Notes: a model not told the origin generated them from the letters alone. 64,000 bases of DNA from Myxococcus xanthus (GCF_900106535.1 NZ_FNOH01000010.1:62001-126000), one strand, 5' to 3'; counted from the first letter of the stretch, positions 49,959 through 59,781 are shown. Numbers and translations are program-made.

Positions 49959-50561
49959 CTACTGTCCTTCGAGGAACGCGTCCTCGATGCGCTGCTCTTC
50001 AAGCTCATGCCGGGATTGGGGCAGGGCGGCTTTGATTTCATCGAGCTCTTCCTCGCCGAGACGCGGCAGCCTGCGGATGAGTTCGACGAGGGCCCAGCTA
50101 TCGTTGTTGCCCGCCCCCTCGTGGAGTTGTCCCCAGGCGGGCATGCCGGTCAGGCGGATGCCGTTCTGGATGATCCAGTACAGCTCGCCATCGCTCAGGT
50201 CCTGGGTCGGGGTGGCGCGCATGTTGGGGGCGCGCGGGTAGAGCCCCTGGCCGATGGGCGTCTGCCCGCTGCCATCCGCCGCGTGGCAGATGGCGCAGTG
50301 GTCAGCCCAATGGGCTCGCGCCTCGGCGAGGGCCTGCGGTGAGAGGGGCGCGAGCGGATTCTTCAGCTCCCGGGCCCCCGCGGGCATGCTGAAGCTCCGT
50401 GCCGCACGCGCCACCTTCGCTTCGAGCGCCGAGGGGGCCTCCCGGGCCGAGAAGCCGCGGCGCGCCACCGTCAGCCCATACACCCCGCCGCTCACGCCCA
50501 GGATGAGCGTCAGGGCGCCCAGTACAGCCAGTCCACCCACCACGGTACGGCGCAAGGTCAC
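49959..50561 (-). CDS. Membrane-anchored cytochrome c
   Basis: A 200-residue protein with one N-terminal anchor or uncleaved signal (VVGGLAVLGALTLILGVSGGVYGL). The haem site is CAICH (Cys89-Cys92-His93) with Met140 in RLTGMPAWG as the likely distal ligand, a class I single-haem cytochrome. It follows the P-ATPase by 35 bp and precedes the DUF5666 gene by 28 bp, so it is in their operon. It may link to an oxidase or supply electrons for periplasmic copper oxidation. Confidence 0.85.
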   Translation of the reverse strand: MTLRRTVVGGLAVLGALTLILGVSGGVYGLTVARRGFSAREAPSALEAKVARAARSFSMPAGARELKNPLAPLSPQALAEARAHWADHCAICHAADGSGQTPIGQGLYPRAPNMRATPTQDLSDGELYWIIQNGIRLTGMPAWGQLHEGAGNNDSWALVELIRRLPRLGEEELDEIKAALPQSRHELEEQRIEDAFLEGQ

Positions 50562-50596
50562 GGGGTATTCTCCTCTTGAATCCGGCGAGGTGGCGG

Positions 50597-53062
50597 TCAG
50601 AGGTCCAGCCGCTTCAGCCGCAGGGCATTGGCGATGACGGAGACGGACGAGATGCTCATCGCCGCGCTGGCAATCATGGGGCTCAGCAGCAGTCCGAAGA
50701 ACGGGTAGAGGACCCCCGCCGCGATGGGGACGCCGAGCACGTTGTAGATGAACGCGAAGAAGAGGTTCTGGCGGATGTTGTGCACGGTGCCCCGGCTCAG
50801 GTGCCGGGCGCGGACGATGCCTCGGAGGTCACCCTTCACCAGCGTGACGGCGGCGCTCTCCATGGCGATGTCAGTGCCCGTGCCCATGGCGATGCCCACG
50901 TTGGCCTGGGCGAGCGCGGGCGCGTCGTTCACCCCGTCTCCGGCCATGGCCACCACGTGGCCTTCGGCCTGGAGGCGCTTCACCATCGCGTTCTTCTCCT
51001 CGGGGCGCACCTCAGCGTGGACTTCGTCGATGCCCAGGCGCCGGGCCACCGCCTCCGCCGTCGTCCGGCTGTCACCCGTGAGCATCACGAGGCGCAGCCC
51101 ATCGGCACGGAGCTGCTGAACGGCTTCGGGGGTGCTGGCCTTCACCGGGTCGGCCACGCCGAGCAGCCCGGCCGGCTTGCCGTCCACGGCGACGAACATC
51201 ACCGTCTGCCCTTCTCGCCTCAGGGCCTCCGCCCTCTCCAGGAACGCCCCTGCCTCGATGCCGAGTCCCTCGAGCAGCCGGGCATTCCCGAGCGCCACCT
51301 GCGCACCATCCACACGCCCCGTCACGCCCTGGCCCGTCACGGACTTGAAGCCGTGCGTCTCGGTGAGGACGGCACCACGTGCCTCTGCGCCCTTCACGAT
51401 TGCGGACGCGAGCGGGTGTTCGCTCCCGCGCTCGATGCTGCCGGCCAGGTGAAGCAGCCGCGCCTCGTCGAAGCCGGGGGCGGCCACCACCGTGGTGAGG
51501 CTCGGCCTGCCCTCGGTGAGGGTGCCCGTCTTGTCGACGACGAGGGTGTCCACCTTCGCCAGTTCCTCGAGCGCCGCCGCGTCCCGGATGAGGACGCCGG
51601 CCTGCGCGCCACGCCCCATGCCCACCACGATGGAGATGGGAGTGGCCAGGCCCAGGGCGCACGGGCACGCGATGATGAGAACGGCCACGGCGTTGACCAG
51701 CGCGTGGGCGAGCCGGGGCTCTGGTCCCCACATGCTCCAGATGAACGCCGTGAGGACGGCGATGACCACCACCGCGGGCACGAACCACCCGGAGACGGTG
51801 TCGGCCAGACGCTGGATGGGGGCCCGGCTGCGTTGGGCCTCGGCCACCCGCTGTACGATTTGAGAGAGGAGCGTGTCGCGGCCGACGCGCTCGGCCCGTA
51901 TCACGAAGCCGCCGGTGCCGTTGACCGTCCCTCCTGTCACCCGGCTGCCAGGTGTCTTCTCGGAGGGAATCGGCTCACCTGTCACCATGGACTCGTCCAC
52001 GGCGCTCTCGCCCTCCAGGACCACGCCATCCACGGGCACCTTCTCGCCCGGTCGGACGCGGAGGCGGTCACCCACGTGGACCCCGTCCAGCGCCACGTCC
52101 TCTTCGCGCCCGTCCTCGCGCAGCAGTCGCGCCGTCTTCGGGGCCAGCCCGAGCAGCGCCTTCAAGGCTCCCGAGGTGGCATGGCGGGCCCGGAGTTCCA
52201 GCACCTGCCCCAGCAGCACCAGGGTGGTGATGACCGCCGCGGCCTCGAAGTACAAGGGCACGTGGCCGCCGTGGCCGGTGAAGGCGTGGGGCAGGAGGCC
52301 GGGGAAGAAGGTGGCGAAGACGCTGAAGCCGTAGGCGGCGCCCGTCCCAAGGGCAATCAGCGTGAACATGTTGAGGTGCCGGTTGCGCACCGACGTCCAG
52401 CCCCGCTGGAAGAAGGGCCAGCCCCCCCACAGCACCACGGGCGTCGCCAGGGCGAACTGCACCCAGGCCATGAGCGGCCCTGGGATGAGGCGCTGGATGG
52501 GCTGGCCCGGAATCATCTCGGACATGCCCAGAACGAACACAGGGAGCGAGAGGACGACGCTCACCCAGAATCGCCGCCGCATGTCGAGGTACTCCGGGTC
52601 GGGCGCGTCCTCAAGGGTGACGGTCCGTGGCTCCAGGGCCATGCCGCAGATGGGGCACGCTCCCGGCTCGGGCCGCACGATCTCCGGGTGCATCGGGCAG
52701 ACGTACTCGGTGCGCGTCTGGAGGACCGGCTGCTCGGGCTCGAGGGCCATGCCGCACTTGGGGCAGGTGCCGGGATGGTCCTGCCGCACTTCCGGGTCCA
52801 TCGGGCAGATGTACATGGTGCCCGCGGGGGCAGGCTCCGGCGGCTGGGGCTCGGGCGCGAGGTACTTCCGCGGCTCCGCCGTGAACTTCTCGCGGCACTT
52901 CGGGTTGCAGAAGAAGTACGTGTGCCCCTCGTGCACATGGCTGCCGCCCTTCGGTGCCTGGGGATCCACGAACATGCCGCAGACGGGGTCCTTCGTCTTG
53001 CCCTCCGGCAGGTGCGGAGGGTGGTGCCCGGTGTGAGCTTCTGGGGGGAGATGAGTCGTCAT
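50597..53062 (-). CDS. P1B-type copper/silver ATPase with YHS and two metal-binding N-terminal domains
   Basis: An 821-residue heavy-metal ATPase from ATG 53062 (AGGAAG upstream). There is no CxxC HMA domain; instead residues 23-65 form a YHS domain (DPVCGM, then FFCNPKC) and two heavy-metal-binding units ([22 protein letters not shown], Cys86/100/103; [22 protein letters not shown], Cys122/136/139). The core has [11 protein letters not shown] (about 469), DKTGT (about 510) and GDGVNDAP (about 705). CPC and this N-terminus indicate Cu(I)/Ag(I) export. It heads the operon with cytochrome c and DUF5666, under a sigma-54 promoter. Confidence 0.92.
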   Translation of the reverse strand: MTTHLPPEAHTGHHPPHLPEGKTKDPVCGMFVDPQAPKGGSHVHEGHTYFFCNPKCREKFTAEPRKYLAPEPQPPEPAPAGTMYICPMDPEVRQDHPGTCPKCGMALEPEQPVLQTRTEYVCPMHPEIVRPEPGACPICGMALEPRTVTLEDAPDPEYLDMRRRFWVSVVLSLPVFVLGMSEMIPGQPIQRLIPGPLMAWVQFALATPVVLWGGWPFFQRGWTSVRNRHLNMFTLIALGTGAAYGFSVFATFFPGLLPHAFTGHGGHVPLYFEAAAVITTLVLLGQVLELRARHATSGALKALLGLAPKTARLLREDGREEDVALDGVHVGDRLRVRPGEKVPVDGVVLEGESAVDESMVTGEPIPSEKTPGSRVTGGTVNGTGGFVIRAERVGRDTLLSQIVQRVAEAQRSRAPIQRLADTVSGWFVPAVVVIAVLTAFIWSMWGPEPRLAHALVNAVAVLIIACPCALGLATPISIVVGMGRGAQAGVLIRDAAALEELAKVDTLVVDKTGTLTEGRPSLTTVVAAPGFDEARLLHLAGSIERGSEHPLASAIVKGAEARGAVLTETHGFKSVTGQGVTGRVDGAQVALGNARLLEGLGIEAGAFLERAEALRREGQTVMFVAVDGKPAGLLGVADPVKASTPEAVQQLRADGLRLVMLTGDSRTTAEAVARRLGIDEVHAEVRPEEKNAMVKRLQAEGHVVAMAGDGVNDAPALAQANVGIAMGTGTDIAMESAAVTLVKGDLRGIVRARHLSRGTVHNIRQNLFFAFIYNVLGVPIAAGVLYPFFGLLLSPMIASAAMSISSVSVIANALRLKRLDL

Positions 53063-53211
53063 CGTCGCGCTTCCTTTTGCCGGGATCACGAAGCACCCCG
53101 TTCCTTCTTACAGTTCCGAGCGAAGCGGCCTGTCGCCCGAAGCGGGCCCATGGCTGCCTTCCAGGAATGCTCTCAGGGCGAACCCGTGCGGCTTGTCAGC
53201 TCGGGTAACAA

Positions 53212-53226
53212 GCAACCCCGAGGCCA
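53212..53226 (-). promoter_or_regulatory. Sigma-54 (-24/-12) promoter of the YHS P-ATPase operon
   Basis: On the minus strand TGGCCTCGGGGTTGC, followed by T, matches the consensus TGGC-N7-TTGCW at both cores. The predicted start is near 53200; the palindrome centre is about 87 bp upstream. Confidence 0.65.
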
Positions 53227-53278
53227 GCCGTGCCAACGGGCAAGTTCCGAGATTGACTCGGGCGTGCCTCCCTCTGGC

Positions 53279-53295
53279 GTAACCCGCGCTGTTAC
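53279..53295. promoter_or_regulatory. GTAAC-N7-GTTAC operator, ATPase promoter
   Basis: GTAAC (53279-53283) and GTTAC (53291-53295) are perfect inverted arms. The same GTRAC-N7-GTYAC pattern occurs at 58251-58267 and 60531-60547, each upstream of -24/-12 promoters of copper genes. Confidence 0.6.
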
Positions 53296-53411
53296 ACCCG
53301 GATGAGGTAGTCACACTTTTCTGCGCCCCACGCCGGGGCTGCTTCGCTCAGGGGCTCAAGGCGGTGGAGGCGGTGGCTCGCCGCCTCCAGTCGTGAATGC
53401 GCCGATGCCCG

Positions 53412-54005
53412 CTACGGTTGACTGCCGTACCAGGACTTGCGCCACTCAATCATCTGACCGATCTCCTTCGTCTGTGCGTCGATGATTCCGCGGGCAAGTG
53501 CGCGAATCTCCGCGTTGCTGGTCCGCCGAAGCGCGACGCTCGCCATCAGAATGGCGCTTGAGTGGTGCGGCATCATCGAATCGATGAACGCCTTGTCGAC
53601 GTCCGGTTGTCGCGCGAGCTCGGCGGTCATCAGCATGCCGCTGTTTTGCATCTCGGACTCGCTCATCATCGTCGGCACATCCGAGGAGCCGAAGTTGGCC
53701 TGCTTGAGGGCCTTCAGTTCCTCGATTTCTTGACGCTGGTCCTGAATCATTTTCGTGGCCAGCGCCCGGAGCTCCTGACGCGTGCCGCGTTGCTCCTCGA
53801 CCATGGCCATCTCGGTGGCCATTTGGTGGTGCGCGGCCATCATGTCGATAAACCGCTCGTCGGAATAGTTGCCGTCCACGACGAGCCGCTCGGGGGCAAC
53901 GTCACTGTCCATGGACATGCCCCCGTGCGACTCGTCATCTCCACACCCCGCTACTGCTGCGAGGAAGACGACCACCAGGGCGCTGCATAGCATTGAGGAT
54001 TTCAT
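53412..54005 (-). CDS. DUF305 lipoprotein
   Basis: A 197-residue protein from ATG 54005 (GGAGG upstream). Lipoprotein signal MKSSMLCSALVVVFLAAVAGC (Cys21). The ferritin-like DUF305 fold has the expected MMAAHHQMATEMA and later SMMPHHSSAILMAS, paired His and Met motifs. DUF305 proteins are common in metal-resistance islands. A Met/Gly/His stretch (SHGGMSMDSDV) follows the signal. Anchored to the inner or outer membrane facing the periplasm. Confidence 0.85.
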   Translation of the reverse strand: MKSSMLCSALVVVFLAAVAGCGDDESHGGMSMDSDVAPERLVVDGNYSDERFIDMMAAHHQMATEMAMVEEQRGTRQELRALATKMIQDQRQEIEELKALKQANFGSSDVPTMMSESEMQNSGMLMTAELARQPDVDKAFIDSMMPHHSSAILMASVALRRTSNAEIRALARGIIDAQTKEIGQMIEWRKSWYGSQP

Positions 54006-54108
54006 ACGTTCACAGCCTCCAGGTCGGACGCCTGGCATCCGCGGTGTGCCGAATTGCCAGAGGCGTCCGCCGCGCCGGATGCTGTGCATGGAGGTGGCCC
54101 GTGGCATC

Positions 54109-54127
54109 TGTGAGCGGCGGAGTTACA
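54109..54127. promoter_or_regulatory. Possible degenerate copy of the copper palindrome before the DUF305 gene
   Basis: TGTGAG-N7-GTTACA differs in one of 12 positions from TGTRAC-N7-GTYACA. The nearest -24/-12-like element (GGGC-N8-TGC, 54086-54100 minus) is weak and close to it. Confidence 0.3.
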
Positions 54128-54179
54128 GGCCACCTCACAGGGGGGGAGCCACGCCAATCACCTCGTACCTCGAGATGGG

Positions 54180-55217
54180 TCAGTTCTTGCGGAAGACAAG
54201 TCCGTTGGGCTGAGTGCCCACGGTGAGCGTCTTCCGAACGGTGCGCGAGGCGACGTCGACGATGCTGAGCGTCCCCGCGGTCTGGTTGGTGATGAATGAG
54301 GTGGCGCCATCAGCGGAGAACGCGATGCCATGGGCTCCGGCGCCAGTGGCCAGTTCCCCCTGACGTGTCGTCGTACCTGCGGCGAAGAAGATGACCTTGC
54401 CGTTGTCGGTGTCCGTCACCCAGAGGTCCCCATTGGGGGCGGTGGCGGCCATGGCCGGCGTGAAGCCCAGCGGATAGGTGCGCGCCACATCGAGGGTGCT
54501 GGCATCAATGCCGGTGAGGCTCTTGCCGTCCTCGTTGTCCACGTACATGAGGCCGTCGTTTCCTGGCCAGGCGCCGACCGGGTTGGCCCCGACGGTCACC
54601 GTCTTCACCACCGCCTTGGTGGCCGCGTTGATGACGGAGACGTTGTTGGAGTCGCCATTGGCGACGAAGGCGTAGCGCCCGTCCTGGGAGAACGTCACCT
54701 CCGCGGGCATGTCGCCCACGTCGATTGTTTGCTTGGGCTCGAGCGTCTGGCTGTCGAGCACGACCACCGCGCCCGGCTTTGCCATCAGGGCCGTCCACAC
54801 CTCGGTGCCGTCCGGCGAGAAGGCGCCGTTGTGGGTCATCACGTCGAACTGCCGCGTAGCCCGCGTCTTACCCGTCTTCGCGTCCAGCAGGAGGAGCTTG
54901 CCAGGCATGCTGTGACCGCCGTGCCCGCCGCCGTGCCCGCCGCTCAGGTCCATGCCGGGGACCGCCACCACGAGCAGGCTCCGGTCCGGGCTGAGGCTGA
55001 TGTGGTGGGGATAGGTCATGTCCTTCAATCGAAGGGTGCTGGTGACCTCCTGCCGCTCCACGTCAATGACGCTGAGGGAGTTGCTGCCACCATTCACGAC
55101 GAACACGGCGTCCTTTTCGAGGACGGGGAACGAGTTCGGGTCCTTGTCGGCGCAGCCACTCATCGCCAGCGCAGTCAGGAAGGGCATCATCCACAGTGTC
55201 GGCTTCATGCGTTCCAT
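54180..55217 (-). CDS. YVTN-type beta-propeller lipoprotein
   Basis: A 345-residue lipoprotein (MKPTLWMMPFLTALAMSGC, Cys near 22). Repeats such as AVFVVNGGSNSLSVIDVERQEVTSTL, YAFVANGDSNNVSVINAATKAVV and TSFITNQTAGTLSIVDVASRTVR form a seven-bladed YVTN propeller. A His/Gly loop (SGGHGGGHGGHS) near 110 could bind copper. It lies 86 bp past the response-regulator stop and may be read through from it. Periplasmic; substrate unknown, possibly a metal sensor or scaffold. Confidence 0.82.
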   Translation of the reverse strand: MERMKPTLWMMPFLTALAMSGCADKDPNSFPVLEKDAVFVVNGGSNSLSVIDVERQEVTSTLRLKDMTYPHHISLSPDRSLLVVAVPGMDLSGGHGGGHGGHSMPGKLLLLDAKTGKTRATRQFDVMTHNGAFSPDGTEVWTALMAKPGAVVVLDSQTLEPKQTIDVGDMPAEVTFSQDGRYAFVANGDSNNVSVINAATKAVVKTVTVGANPVGAWPGNDGLMYVDNEDGKSLTGIDASTLDVARTYPLGFTPAMAATAPNGDLWVTDTDNGKVIFFAAGTTTRQGELATGAGAHGIAFSADGATSFITNQTAGTLSIVDVASRTVRKTLTVGTQPNGLVFRKN

Positions 55218-55303
55218 TTCGACGGTCCTTTCGGCGGAATCATGTCGACGGCATCTACAGAGGCAGTGTCCGGTTGTGAATGCAGCTTGATTGCATGTGT
55301 TGC

Positions 55304-56704
55304 TTAGGGTGACTCCTTGAAGTCATCGGAACGCAGGCCAAAGCGCTTGAGGAGCCGGTGGAGGCTCTCGCGCTCCATGCCCGCGCGTTCAGCAGCCCGC
55401 GTCACATTGCCCCCGAATTCCCGCAGCAGGGCGATGAGGTAATCGCGCGATGCACGGTCCCGCGCCAGGTCCACCGCCTCCCGGAAGGGCATCTTCACCA
55501 GATGGTCTACGGGCAGTGCTCCCTGTTGTCCGCCCGTGACTTCAGGGGGGAGTGCGTCAGGGCCCACTCGGGAGCCAGTGGTGATGGCCACCGCGCGTTC
55601 GATGGCATTCTCTAGTTGGCGCACGTTGCCCGGCCAGGTGTACCCGGTGAGCGCACGCAACGCGTCCGGCTCCAGGCCATCCACCGGCTGCCGGTAGGTC
55701 TTCGCCGCCTTCTGTACGAAGTGCATGGCCAGCAGGGGGATGTCCTCGCGCCGCTCCCGCAGGGACGGCAGATGCACCGGGAAGACATTGAGCCGGTAGT
55801 AGAGGTCTTCGCGGAAGCGGCCCGCAGTCACTTCGGCCTTGAGGTCGCGGTGGGTGGCGGTGATGACGCGTGCGTCGATGCAGCGCGCAACCGCGTCTCC
55901 GACACGGCGCACTTCCTTGTCCTGGAGCGTGCGGTTGAGCTTCACCTGAACGGACAGGGGCAACTCTCCAATCTCGTCCAGGAAGATGGTTCCCCCGGAG
56001 GCTGCCTCGAAGAGACCGGCCTTGGTCTCTACCGCGCCAGTGAAGGCGCCCCGGGCGTGACCGAACAGCTCGCTCTCGATGAGTTCGGAGGGCAGCGCGC
56101 CGCAGTTGACCGCAATGAAGGGCCGGTCCTTGCGTGGGCCGTCGTGGTGGATGGCCCGCGCCACCAACTCCTTGCCCGTCCCCGTCTCCCCGGTGATGAG
56201 CACCGTGATGTCCAACTGGGAGGCGCGCTCCAGCAGGCCGTAGAGCGCACGCATGGGCGCGCTCCTGCCAATGATGTTCTGGAAGCTGTAGATGCCCTCC
56301 AGCTCGCGCCGCAGTGAGGCGGCCTGCTCCTTGAGCCGCTTGCGCTCGACGGCGCGGGCTACCACCAGGGACGCCTCGTCCGGGTCGAAGGGCTTGGGCA
56401 GGTAGTCGTAGGCCCCCTCCTTGATGGCCTCTACCGCCTTGGGGACGGAGGCGTACGCCGTCATCAGGATGACCTCGGTGGTGGGCGCGTGCTGCTTGAC
56501 GGCCTTGAGCACCTCGAAGCCGTCCGCTCCTGGCATTCGGATGTCCGTCACCACCACGTCGAACGGCTGCGTCTGGATGAGGGAGAGCGCACGGCCTCCG
56601 TCTTCAGCCGTCCTCACCTGATAAGCGTCACCGAGAATGCGGGTGATGAGGTGGCGCATGTTCTCCTTGTCGTCGACAACGAGAACACTCGGTCTGTCCG
56701 TCAC
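55304..56704 (-). CDS. NtrC-family sigma-54 response regulator of the copper island
   Basis: A 466-residue protein: receiver domain with the phospho-acceptor Asp54 ([13 protein letters not shown]), AAA+ with Walker A GETGTGKE (about 168) and GAFTGA (about 233), then a Fis helix-turn-helix ([21 protein letters not shown]). Its start overlaps the kinase stop by four bases (ATGA). It needs sigma-54, and the -24/-12 promoters of this island are the natural targets; the palindrome GTRAC-N7-GTYAC is the natural binding site. Unrelated to the PocR-type activator at 13943. Confidence 0.93.
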   Translation of the reverse strand: MTDRPSVLVVDDKENMRHLITRILGDAYQVRTAEDGGRALSLIQTQPFDVVVTDIRMPGADGFEVLKAVKQHAPTTEVILMTAYASVPKAVEAIKEGAYDYLPKPFDPDEASLVVARAVERKRLKEQAASLRRELEGIYSFQNIIGRSAPMRALYGLLERASQLDITVLITGETGTGKELVARAIHHDGPRKDRPFIAVNCGALPSELIESELFGHARGAFTGAVETKAGLFEAASGGTIFLDEIGELPLSVQVKLNRTLQDKEVRRVGDAVARCIDARVITATHRDLKAEVTAGRFREDLYYRLNVFPVHLPSLRERREDIPLLAMHFVQKAAKTYRQPVDGLEPDALRALTGYTWPGNVRQLENAIERAVAITTGSRVGPDALPPEVTGGQQGALPVDHLVKMPFREAVDLARDRASRDYLIALLREFGGNVTRAAERAGMERESLHRLLKRFGLRSDDFKESP

Positions 56705-58128
56705 GGCGTACTCCGGGGGAGATGCAGGGTGAATTCCGCACCACGTCCAGGCAGGTTGCGCGGCTGGATGCGCCCACCATGGGCCTGGGCGATGGCCTGC
56801 GACACCGCCAACCCCAGCCCGGTGCCATGGGGTTTGGTGGTGAAGAAGGGCTCGAACATCCGCTTCTGTGCCTCGGGAGAGAGGCCGGGCCCGCTGTCGC
56901 GGAATGAAAGCGCCACCTCGCCTTCGTGGGCCTGGATGGCCACTGTCACCTGTCCAGAGGGACCTGCGGCCTCCATGGCGTTCTTGACCAGGTTCGTGAC
57001 CACCTGCCGCAGCCGCTGCGGATGCCCTGCCACCTGGGCTTCGCCTTCCACCGTCAGGGATGCCGCGGAGTGCTGGGCGGACTCCCGCTGCCGGGAGACG
57101 ACTTCCTCCACCAGCTCTCGCAGCTCCAGCGTCTCGCCCGGGACCTGGAGGGGCCGCGACAGGTCGAGCATCCCCTCCACGATGTCACGGCAGCGCAGCG
57201 TCTCCTCTTCGATGATGCGCAGGTCGTCCGCGAGCGCACCCTCCGCCTTGCGCTGAAGCAGGCGCACGTAGCCGAGGATGACCCCTAGGGGATTGTTGAT
57301 TTCATGCGCCACGCCCGCCGCGAGGCGGCCGATGCCCGCCAGCCGCTCGCTTTGAACCAGGCGCTCCTGGTGCTCGCGTAGCGCGGCGGTCATCCGGTTG
57401 AACTGCTGCGCCAGCCTTCCGAACTCATCCGGGCGGTCCAGCGCGATGCGAGTCATGAGGTCGCCCGCGGCGATACGGGCCGCGCCGGCCTCCAGCAGTG
57501 AAACCGGGCGGGCCACCGAGCGGCCGATGTAGAGGCCTACGCCCGCCGCGAGCAGGGCGGCGGCGGCCAGGATGGCGACCGTCCACTGGAAGCTGGCGTG
57601 CTGGACCGTGCTCGCGTGCTCCTCGAAGTTGCCAATGGCGCGCTCGTAGTGCGAGGCCAGGGTGTCCGCGCTCTCCTGGATGACGTCGACCAGTTCCAGG
57701 GCCCTGGCGTGTTCACGGGCCGCGGTGGCGTGGTCCTCGCGCAGCACGGCTGGCACGAGCGCCTCGCGGAAAAGCCGGTCCAGCTCCGTCGTGGTGCGGC
57801 GCATGGTCTCCACCTGGGCGCGTTCCTCGGAGGTGGTGGCCTGGGCTTGTACCGCTTCGAGCCGCTCCATGGCACGGTGATAGGCGCTGTCATAGAGCGG
57901 CAGGTGGCTGGCGTTGCCGAGGATGACGGTGTGCGCCTGGTGTGCGTAGAGGTCTCGCACCGAGGTCGCGAGCGACAGCGTGGTGCGCACGGCCGTTTCC
58001 TGCCGCCGCACGCTGTGCAGGGCCTCGTGGATCTCCGCCATGCCCTCGAGCGCGGCATAGGCTGCCGCGCCGAAGGTCAGGACGAGGAGCGAGAAGGCGT
58101 ATAAGAGCCTGCGAGCGGTTCCGGACAC
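56701..58128 (-). CDS. Membrane sensor histidine kinase
   Basis: About 475 residues from GTG 58128. The in-frame TTG 58176 is rejected because the -24/-12 promoter (58161-58175) overlaps it and an AGGGGATG site precedes the GTG. It has TM1 (about 5-27), a periplasmic helical sensor of about 150 residues with scattered His and Met, TM2 (about 180-203), HAMP, the H-box VAHEINNPLG (about 274), N-box NLVKNAMEAAG, and FEPFFTTKPHGTGLGL. No classic Cys/Met copper cluster is seen. Cognate of the adjacent NtrC-type regulator, and likely copper-responsive by context. Confidence 0.9.
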   Translation of the reverse strand: MSGTARRLLYAFSLLVLTFGAAAYAALEGMAEIHEALHSVRRQETAVRTTLSLATSVRDLYAHQAHTVILGNASHLPLYDSAYHRAMERLEAVQAQATTSEERAQVETMRRTTTELDRLFREALVPAVLREDHATAAREHARALELVDVIQESADTLASHYERAIGNFEEHASTVQHASFQWTVAILAAAALLAAGVGLYIGRSVARPVSLLEAGAARIAAGDLMTRIALDRPDEFGRLAQQFNRMTAALREHQERLVQSERLAGIGRLAAGVAHEINNPLGVILGYVRLLQRKAEGALADDLRIIEEETLRCRDIVEGMLDLSRPLQVPGETLELRELVEEVVSRQRESAQHSAASLTVEGEAQVAGHPQRLRQVVTNLVKNAMEAAGPSGQVTVAIQAHEGEVALSFRDSGPGLSPEAQKRMFEPFFTTKPHGTGLGLAVSQAIAQAHGGRIQPRNLPGRGAEFTLHLPRSTP

Positions 58129-58160
58129 GACATCCCCTGGCGAACGAAGGTAGGGATTTA

Positions 58161-58175
58161 GCAACAGGCAGGCCA
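58161..58175 (-). promoter_or_regulatory. Sigma-54 promoter of the kinase/regulator operon
   Basis: TGGCCTGCCTGTTGC, followed by T on the minus strand, is a full TGGC-N7-TTGC match. Predicted start near 58149, about 20 bases before the GTG at 58128; this supports that start codon. Confidence 0.65.
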
Positions 58176-58248
58176 ATGTGGTGCGCGCTGCAAGTGGCTG
58201 AACTCATTCCTGGGCGGCGTTCCCTCATCGTTGCGAGAAAAGGGCCGG

Positions 58249-58269
58249 GTGTGACCAGGCTGGTCACAC
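58249..58269. promoter_or_regulatory. Perfect palindrome GTGTGACCA-GGC-TGGTCACAC upstream of the kinase operon
   Basis: Nine-base perfect arms around GGC. Its core fits GTGAC-N7-GTCAC (58251-58267) and lies about 110 bp upstream of the predicted start. Strongest copy of the shared copper-island motif. Confidence 0.65.
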
Positions 58270-58335
58270 TGTAATGGGCCGGGGGCTCGACTTCAGGTCT
58301 GGCGAACGCGGCGCTGTCGGAATGGCGCGGCTCGC

Positions 58336-59781
58336 TTACTGGGAACCCTCCGCATGGACGTCCACGAGCGTCATCATCCCAGCCTCGGCGTGCTCTTGGA
58401 TGTGGCAGTGGAGCATCCAGGCCCCCACGTCCTGCGGGAACATCGCCACATCCACCGTCTCTCTTGGACGAATCAGCACGGTGTCGCGCCAGTGTCCCTC
58501 GTCCACCGATGCACCATTGCGTGCCACCACCCGGAAGAACTGGCCATGCACGTGCATGGGGTGCAGGCGGGAGGACTCGTTGACGAAACGCAGCGTGGCC
58601 CATTGGTGGGCAGGGAGCCGGTAGACCTTGTGGTGCGCGGAGGCATGCTCCCCCTCGTGGTGGAACGCCTCGTCATTGATGGTCCACTCGATGCCGAAGG
58701 GGCCTCCTCGCCTCGCATTCAGCCGAAAGGTCTCCGCGGGTTGCAGTGCACGCGCTGGAGAGAGGTCAGGACTCGGGGGCGGGGCAACTGCTGCCACTTC
58801 GGGTGGCCGCACGACCTCTCCAGACACCACCAGCGTTGCGAGAGGGAACGGCCTGCGGGTGAAGTGGTCCATCACCTCCATGCGCTGGTTGCTCAGCGCC
58901 TCGGGAACGGTGAAGTCCAGGTCGACGCGGTTCCCTGGAGCGAGCTCCAAGCGGGAGGCCGGCTGCGGCCGGTCCGTGGCCAGCCCGTCGATCGCGATGA
59001 CAGATGCGCCCAGCCCTTCGAAGGAAGGCGCGAACACGCGCCCGTTTGCAACGTTGACCATCCGCAGTCGCACCCGCTCGCCGGGCTGCAGCGGGACTTC
59101 TGGCTGGACAGCCCCGTTCACCGTGGAGACCTGCCCCCAGCGGCCGTCGTGCGCGAGGTCGTGGCGCGTGTTGAATCGGCCGTCAATCTGGCCACTCGCG
59201 TCGAGTCGCCAGTCGTCGAGCACCCAGACGAGCTCGCGTGAGAAAGGACCGGGCTTCTGGTCCTCCACGATGAGCACGCCGAACAGCCCTCGCTCGACTT
59301 GCTCGCTCCCGCGCAGGTGCGGGTGAAACCAGTAGGTTCCTGCGTCCTTCACTTTGAACTCATAGAGGAAGGTTCCCCCAGGTGGGATGGGAGGCTGGGT
59401 CACCCCGGGCACGCCGTCCATTCCGTTCGGAAGACGGATGCCGTGCCAGTGAATGGTCGTCGGCTGCGGCAGCTTGTTGGTGAATCGCACGCGGACCGTG
59501 TCGCCATGGGTGGCGCGAAGGGTGGGGCCGGGTACCTGGCCGTTGTAGGCCCAGACCTCCAGACTCCGGCCATCCAGGAGCGGGAGGGCTGTCGGGGCCG
59601 CGACGAGCTCGAACTCGCGCACGCGGCCCGTGGACGGGGTGTCTTCAGGGTAGGGCGGTGCCACGCGCGGCTGCCGGAGCGTCGCCATGGCGGCATCATC
59701 CTCCTGGCCGAGGCCGAGTGCCGCGAGCATTGCGAGGAGGGCAACGAGAGCTGCCGCGATGAACCAGCGATTGCGATGCAT
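58336..59781 (-). CDS. Multicopper oxidase
   Basis: A 481-residue exported oxidase (signal or anchor MHRNRWFIAAALVALLAMLAALGLG). The copper ligands are all present: HWHG (His111, His113), HPH (153, 155), HPMHVHG (407, 410, 412) and HCHIQEHAEAGM (458, 460, 464 with axial Met469). Three cupredoxin domains as in CueO and laccases. The usual CueO Met-rich insert is absent. It oxidises Cu(I) to Cu(II) or organic substrates in the periplasm. Likely cotranscribed with the cupredoxin gene 117 bp upstream. M. xanthus has several such oxidases (CuoA-C); which one this is was not established. Confidence 0.93.
   Translation of the reverse strand: MHRNRWFIAAALVALLAMLAALGLGQEDDAAMATLRQPRVAPPYPEDTPSTGRVREFELVAAPTALPLLDGRSLEVWAYNGQVPGPTLRATHGDTVRVRFTNKLPQPTTIHWHGIRLPNGMDGVPGVTQPPIPPGGTFLYEFKVKDAGTYWFHPHLRGSEQVERGLFGVLIVEDQKPGPFSRELVWVLDDWRLDASGQIDGRFNTRHDLAHDGRWGQVSTVNGAVQPEVPLQPGERVRLRMVNVANGRVFAPSFEGLGASVIAIDGLATDRPQPASRLELAPGNRVDLDFTVPEALSNQRMEVMDHFTRRPFPLATLVVSGEVVRPPEVAAVAPPPSPDLSPARALQPAETFRLNARRGGPFGIEWTINDEAFHHEGEHASAHHKVYRLPAHQWATLRFVNESSRLHPMHVHGQFFRVVARNGASVDEGHWRDTVLIRPRETVDVAMFPQDVGAWMLHCHIQEHAEAGMMTLVDVHAEGSQ

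Larger units (their letters stand above)
53063..53411. other. 349-bp control region of the YHS P-ATPase operon
   Basis: Gene-free. Holds a -24/-12 promoter (53212-53226, minus), a GTAAC-N7-GTTAC palindrome (53279-53295) and a small 5'-leader hairpin (GCCCG-AAG-CGGGC, 53135-53147). The leader to the ATG would be about 140 bases. Confidence 0.7.

Noticed and set aside
53205-53209. Extra GTAAC near the ATPase promoter
   Set aside because: No GTYAC arm at the N7 distance, so it is not a second operator.
53325-53339. GCCCC/GGGGC hairpin as DUF305 terminator
   Set aside because: Only five pairs and no T tract in the minus direction.
58174-58176. TTG start for the histidine kinase
   Set aside because: It lies within the -24/-12 promoter, whereas the GTG at 58128 follows it with a ribosome-binding site.
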